The translations under genes were made by a program, and so were the position numbers. A stretch of DNA of 64,000 nt from Opeltia flavorubescens (lineage: Eukaryota > Ascomycota > Lecanoromycetes > Teloschistales > Teloschistaceae), in the NCBI GenBank assembly GCA_000442125.1, contig KE546970.1, forward strand, positions 1,356,667 to 1,420,666, read 5' to 3'. Below are positions 58,764 to 64,000 of this stretch, one piece after another. The notes below the pieces were generated by a model. That model was not told where the DNA came from, ran no database searches, and saw nothing but the letters and a program-made list of their open reading frames with translations. Within the stretch, counting starts at the first letter, position 1. Each line of letters begins with the position of its first letter.

Positions 58764-59508
58764 GAAGCCGTTAAGAGGCTTGCGATAAGTCACATTATCC
58801 ATATGTGCGAATTCCGGCTATGATACGTGTTTATGATTGGGCACTACAAACTTGCTTTTCAGTCGAAGGACTTCTTAGTGACTGCTGAACTTCCCACAGT
58901 TGCCTTTGATTGGGCCAATACATTGAGCTTCGAAGTCTTGCTTCCCTCAGTCCGTGCGATATGTCAAGCTTTTTAGCGAAATGCGGGGTATCCTCGGCTG
59001 GTAGACCCGGTATACTATGCATCACTTCAAACAAATAAATGAGTACTTGTATGAATAGTTCCCTCGTGACCAGGCAATGTTAGGTATTAGACCATTGAAT
59101 TCTGACATTAATGCCATGGTATCAAGCCTTTGCTCTTTTGATGACTATACATGTTCAAATACTCATGCTCGAACAATTCATATCCACACAAGATACTATT
59201 GAAGCGCTTAGAGTACCCTGGTCTTCACTCATCGGCAAAATCCGGAGAATCCACGATTACTGATCCGAAACCGCCCGTGATTTAATTGTGGAGAGCCATT
59301 CACAACTAGGGATATTGACTTCTTGGCTCGACCATAGGGGATAAGGGTGCTGATACATATACCTGTTTTCATGGCTCCGTCACGAGTAGCAGACCTTGAC
59401 CTCTCCGCGACTCCTTCTGCTTCCCTCTCCCCTCTCTCAGCAGACTATCGCCGTCAACTGGTGCAAAAGCAAGCCGGAAACAACTATCATTCCAGCTCCC
59501 TCGGCATC
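58764..59508. promoter_or_regulatory. PEPCK upstream region
   Basis: A 745-bp gap between sirtuin and the chosen PEPCK start. CGG...CCG inverted triplets occur near 59233 with a 6-bp spacer, close to but not matching the 7-bp spacing I recall for AcuK/AcuM sites. A pyrimidine-rich stretch lies at 59395-59440. In-frame coding could begin at 59371 inside this gap. Confidence 0.45.
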
Positions 59509-61608
59509 ATGATCTCCAATAGCAGCGTCAACAAAACCAGTCTTCATCCAGGTGGTGTTGAGTGGGCTTCCTGGTCCTGATCCTCGCAAAATAATAGCAA
59601 GCTGACCTGGAATTATGATAGACCTCAGCGAGAGCACACGGATATCGAAGAGGAGCTCCATGAAGTCGCCCATATCGACTATGATCGTGTTTCCATTGTG
59701 AGAGTTCTCAACGACCACTTCGTCAATCTACTCACTCTTGGCAGATTGCCAATCCTTCAGTCGCTGCGTTATACGAAGATGCTCTGGTATACGAGACAGG
59801 GACTGCCATCACATCCACTGGGGCATTGACCGCATACTCGGGAGCGAAGACAGGCCGGTCACCACTTGACAAGCGGATTGTTCAGGAACCAAGCTCGGAA
59901 AAGGATATTTGGTGGGGACCAGTCAACAAGGCTATGACTCCAGATGTGAGTTCCACGACTTCAATGAAGAATGGGTTGGTCAGGGTGGAGATATGGCACA
60001 AGCTGAAGACTGGTTGTCATCCAGACCTCGGCTGCATCACCCCGCCTTTTATGCGGGTTGACCCCTTATCGTTATCGTGCCTGACTCTAGCCCCTTTTTC
60101 TGACACGTGAATCCGGGATCCTCTCCGCTAACATTGTGACACGGAACAGGTCTGGAAAATCAACCGCGAACGTGCCATCGACTACCTGAATACAAGAAAC
60201 CGCATATACGTCGTCGATGGCTTTGCGGGATGGGACGAACGATATCGAATCAATGTTAGGGTCGTATGCGCCAGAGCCTACCATGCTCTGTTCATGCGGA
60301 ATATGCTCATCCGCCCGACGAGGGAGGAGCTCAAAAATTTCCATCCAGATTACATGATCTATAATGCGGGTTCGTTTCCTGCTAACCGGTTTACGACTGG
60401 GATGACCTCAGCGACATCCGTCGCCATCAATTTTGCGGACAAGGAGATGGTTATACTGGGCACAGAATATGCTGGAGAAATGAAGAAAGGGGTCTTTACG
60501 GTGCTCTTCTATGAAATGCCCGTGAAGCACAATGTCTTAACTCTGCACTCGTCAGCAAATGAGGGACCAGACGGTGATGTGACCGTCTTCTTCGGTCTAT
60601 CAGGCACCGGCAAGACTACCTTGTCGGCAGATCCCAAACGTGCTCTAATTGGCGACGATGAGCACTGCTGGAGCGATCAAGGTGTCTTCAATATCGAGGG
60701 TGGAGTATGTCAAGAGTTCGCCGCCAGAAGAGATCAAATCTGAATACTAATGAGACTAGTGCTACGCCAAATGCATCAATCTCTCCGCAGAGAAAGAACC
60801 CGACATCTTCAACGCAATTAAATTCGGTTCCATCCTCGAAAACGTCGTCTTCGAGCCCGAGACCAGACAGACCAACTACGACGACGCTACCCTAACAGAA
60901 AACACTCGATGGTAGGTTTTGTGGCATACATTACCTATTACCAGCAGATTGACTAACCTCCATTATCTGCACAGCGCCTATCCAATCGAATACATCTCCA
61001 ACGCCAAAATCCCCTGCCTCTCAGAGCACCACCCCACAAACATCATCCTCCTCACCTGCGACGCCCGCGGCGTCCTCCCGCCCATCTCAAAACTCACCCC
61101 CGAGCAAACAATGTTCCACTTCATCTCGGGCTACACCTCGAAAATGGCTGGCACAGAAGACGGCGTCACGGAACCTCAAGCTACTTTCTCCTCCTGCTTC
61201 GCTCAACCGTTCCTCGCCCTCCACCCCATGCGTTACGCTCGTATGCTGGCGGATAAAATCTCCCACCACAAAGCTAACGCTTGGCTCCTGAACACAGGAT
61301 GGGTTGGTGCGGGCGCCACGACGGGCGGGAAGCGCTGTCCGTTGCGTTACACCCGCGCCATTCTGGACGCGATCCATGCGGGCACGTTAGTCAAGGCCGA
61401 ATATGAGGTCTACGAGACTTTTAACTTGAACGTTCCAACTTCTTGCCCGGGGGTGCCGGGGGAGTTGCTGAATCCGAAGAAGAGTTGGACGGGGAGCGCG
61501 GATTTCAAGGAGGAGGTTACGAAGTTGGGGGGATTGTTTGTGGAGAATTTCAAGAAGTATCAGGATGAGGCTACTGAGGAGGTTATTAAGGCGGGGCCGA
61601 ATGTTTGA
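59509..61608 (+). CDS. acuF: Phosphoenolpyruvate carboxykinase (ATP)
   Basis: Exons 59509..59561, 59622..59697, 59745..59945, 60150..60704, 60760..60911 and 60975..61608 sum to 1671 nt, 556 residues, the usual fungal length. It converts oxaloacetate and ATP to PEP, the committed cytosolic step of gluconeogenesis. Motifs in order: [36 protein letters not shown], the kinase-1a loop [16 protein letters not shown], the metal site [20 protein letters not shown], and the adenine-loop region [11 protein letters not shown]. The C-terminus is [10 protein letters not shown]. The first intron is placed so that GGV-E-P continues to [13 protein letters not shown]. An in-frame Met at 59371 would add 46 residues. 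AcuK, its Aspergillus activator, is encoded 41 kb upstream. Confidence 0.95.
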
Positions 61609-61958
61609 TTGGTGATGGTGGTGGGCGATGAGAAGTTTTTAGGCGATGGGAGGGGCTGGGTGGTAGCAATATGGTTACTGGGAGGTTCGATGGGGGGAGG
61701 AGCTTTACTTTCGGTGCGGAAAGATTGCTGTACAGTTTCATAGTCAATGTAACATCAGATTGTGGACTTACTATTTGACGGTCTTCATATATTGGAAAAG
61801 CATGAGGCGTGAACTATGGTATCTTGCGGTCTCTAAATGGCTGTTACAGCACTTTTGGCTTCTACGGGATAAGGAATCTAAGCTCACGGAGCTCTACGAT
61901 ATCCGCAGCATTTATGCCCCCTATCTTGCCAGCGATCTGCCTCGTTCCACGAGGTCCA
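61609..61958. other. Convergent intergenic PEPCK / GMPPA
   Basis: A 350-bp gap with two 3' ends facing each other. No other feature recognised. Confidence 0.5.
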
Positions 61959-63463
61959 TTACATAATGACCTCATTCGTGACATCCTAGGAAGTAAAATC
62001 AGCATACTCAATCACATCCATAGGATCCCTATGCTCAAAAGGAGAAAAAGGTACTCACCCTCTTTAATTCCTTATTTGGCAAACACACACAGTTCTGCAC
62101 CCTCACTTCATCACCAACTCCACAATCCTTGCCTAGAATAGTGATACTCTGCACTTTCACGCCATTCTTCACAATGCTTGTCGTATGACTCCCTACCGGC
62201 GTCGGTTCTCCTTCTACCCTCGCCCAAGCGNCGANGCGACTGTTCCACCCAATGATCGAATACAAGACGCATGCGTCGTGTTTGATCTCCGCATCTTCCA
62301 GCACGATAGATTCCTTAACGCGGACACCAGGGCCAATAACGGCGCGAGGACCAATAGATACATTAGGCCCGAGTTTCGCCGTGAAGTCGACTTCAGCAGT
62401 ACGATCGATGAAGACAGGTGGTATGATATTCGCTGACGGAGGCGCAAGCTCGGGGGACTGTGACTGCCATGCTTTTTGCAGATAGAGAGCATTTGCCGGA
62501 ACAGCTGACCCCGCCGTCTTGATCTGTCGCCAGAAATCCTTCGTTTCGAGCACGTAGAATTGTTTGCTGTCTGCGAGGTCGGAGAGGATATCCTGTTCGA
62601 GGCGGAGGACTTCGTTTTTCTCGCCGTCTTCAAGCTGCATGGAGGAGACGTAGGCGTCTAGGTTTTCGGAGGAAGGGTAGGAGACCATGCGGGGGCGGTC
62701 GGAGCGGCGTTTTATGGCCGATTTGATGGAGGGGAAGATGGTTTCTGTGGAGAAGAGGTAGACGCCGCAGTTGATGAGGTTAGAGATGTGGGATTCGGGC
62801 TTCTCGACGTAGTGCAGGACGCGCTTGGTGTGGGCGTCCGAGACGATGCAGCCGAAGTTTGAGGCGGCGTCGTTGGAGACTCGGGTGCCGAGGATGACGG
62901 CTTCGGCGTCCTTCTCCTCGAAGAGCTTGAGCATGTCGCTCAGCGGGAAGGAGCAGCAGACGTCGGCGTTGAGGACGAAGAAGCGGTCTGGGTTGCCTTT
63001 AAGGATGACGTCGCGGAAATGGTATAGGCCGCCTGCAGTTCCAAGGGCTTGGTATTCGCGGAGGTATTGCATTCGGATTTGGGGCAGTTCTCGAGTAGAG
63101 TCTTTGATGAAATCGCGGAATACGGACTCATCGTAGTAGCCGACAAGGATGACTTCTTTGATATTTGGAACTCGGGCGACTGCTTGTAGGCAGTGCCATA
63201 GAATAGGGTGACCGGCGACATCGAACAGGGGCTACGGAGCTTCGTCAATCAGAGATCAGTGCTGGTATGAATACTTGACTGACTTTGGGTACGTCGAGAG
63301 ACAGTGGTCTGAACCTCGTTCCTCGAGAAGGACCACCTACCTACGTCAATGGTCAATTGAATAGTAGAGCTTTCAAAGTTAAGCAGCTGCATACGAGAAT
63401 CACAGCCTTGGTAGACGCAGATCCAGAGGTCCCATTGGGCCGTCTGCCTGGAACATTGAGCAT
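61959..63463 (-). CDS. GMPPA-like mannose-1-phosphate guanylyltransferase homologue
   Basis: Exons 63463..63395, 63340..63284, 63231..62059 and 61985..61959 sum to 1326 nt, 441 residues. The nucleotidyltransferase start is [24 protein letters not shown] across two junctions (named in parts: [12 protein letters not shown] then PLFDVAGHP). Next comes LGTAGGLYHFRD and FFVLNADVCCSFPL, the pattern of the alpha form (GMPPA). The C-terminal third is a left-handed beta helix of hexapeptide repeats (VSIGPRAVIGPGVRV, VQSITILGKDCGVG). In animals GMPPA binds GDP-mannose and restrains the catalytic beta subunit; whether this fungal form is catalytic is open. Ambiguous bases at 62231 and 62235 leave two residues unknown. 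The last exon is 27 nt. Confidence 0.92.
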
Positions 63464-64000
63464 CTTGGGGTTGGTTATAAAGTAAGATTAGCTTTTCAAG
63501 GTAGTGCGAGCTCCCCTTGCTAATGCATCCAAATCTACAGTGTTGTCAAAGCTCGAAGTTCTAGAAAGTGTTCATATCGGAATTTTCCGCACGACGCTAG
63601 AGGCTCAAGTTGCATTAAAGTAAGGGATGTCGTATGACGCAGCTCTTAGGGGGGAGTTTGGCATTGTTGTCATGAGTCAGTCGATAAGCTCGTGCTGCTG
63701 ATATGAACAAGAAGGGTATTTGCATGAATCACCACAATACCCAGAGGACTTATCGTAAATAATGTGGGTTGGCTTTAGGGATTACATGACTTAAAAGTGT
63801 GACATTCTCCTCCCTCCTGACACGAAATTGCCAATACATACCATCTCTCAACTGCACGCTTGATAACAGATTATTCCCTCCCAGTGCCCGCATACATAGT
63901 TCCTTTGGCATGTAGAAATCATGAAAACCCTATACTCAACTTCCCATCAAAGCAATCAGGCGTCGTACTTTGAACGCGCCAAATCCTTAGCCGGTCTGCC
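63464..64000. other. Upstream of the GMPPA-like gene to window end
   Basis: 537 bp with no coding frame or repeat recognised. It should contain the promoter of the minus-strand GMPPA-like gene. Confidence 0.45.

Noticed and set aside
59230-59246. CGG...CCG pair in the PEPCK promoter as an AcuK/AcuM site
   Set aside because: The spacer is 6 bp, while the published-type site as I recall it has 7; no exact match was found in the gap.
1-64000. CRISPR arrays, prophage or bacterial operons
   Set aside because: No regularly spaced short repeats; genes are intron-bearing and clearly fungal.
1-64000. A secondary-metabolite gene cluster around the MFS and zinc-finger genes
   Set aside because: No polyketide synthase, peptide synthetase, terpene synthase or tailoring enzymes nearby; the transporters stand among housekeeping genes.

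Overview
The window looks like a gene-dense chromosomal stretch of a filamentous ascomycete (Pezizomycotina). The genes have short GT-AG introns, mostly 47-140 bp, and many genes are recognisably ascomycete: AcuK, ATG12 with its usual exon layout, a fungal-type sirtuin-5, an ICP55-like peptidase and a Kar5/Tht1-like protein. A copia-type LTR element has been turned almost entirely into A+T by C-to-T and G-to-A changes, the mark of repeat-induced point mutation (RIP). A placement in Leotiomycetes is only an impression from protein flavour and was not tested. I support about 26 protein-coding genes, one LTR retrotransposon fossil and no RNA genes.

Layout. 0-9 kb: the 3' end of an unrecognised gene, a coiled-coil protein, a large SNF2/RING ATPase, and the ubiquitin-conjugating enzyme UBC8. 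9-16 kb: ketopantoate hydroxymethyltransferase (panB), ATG12, a T5orf172/GIY-YIG protein and riboflavin kinase. 16-34 kb: the gluconeogenesis regulator AcuK, a DHA1 drug transporter, a GTPBP1-like GTPase, a C2H2 zinc-finger protein and a sugar transporter, separated by long gaps. 33-42 kb: a compact housekeeping block (PKR1, SmD1, MTQ2, SDHAF3), a small Cys-rich protein and a large F-box protein. 42-48 kb: the RIP-mutated copia element with 224-bp LTRs and a 5-bp target duplication. 48-64 kb: a CNNM/Mam3-like CBS-domain membrane protein, mitochondrial ribosomal protein uL6m, a Kar5/Tht1-like karyogamy protein, an ICP55-like aminopeptidase, a sirtuin-5-like deacylase, PEP carboxykinase and a GMPPA-like GDP-mannose pyrophosphorylase homologue.

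How genes relate. Four genes spread over about 54 kb touch gluconeogenesis: acuK (activator of the PEPCK gene in Aspergillus), PEPCK itself, UBC8 (the E2 of the GID pathway that removes gluconeogenic enzymes in yeast) and SDHAF3/ACN9 (needed for acetate use in yeast). They do not form a compact cluster and the grouping may be chance. Several close divergent pairs (MTQ2/SDHAF3, ICP55/sirtuin) probably share promoters.

The most striking signal is in the two LTRs of the copia fossil. Up to LTR position about 122 every difference has the left copy unmutated and the right copy mutated; from about 141 on the pattern is exactly reversed. The flip falls at the same LTR coordinate in both copies and coincides with an N in the assembly. 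This points either to recombination into an older unmutated LTR or to an assembly join.
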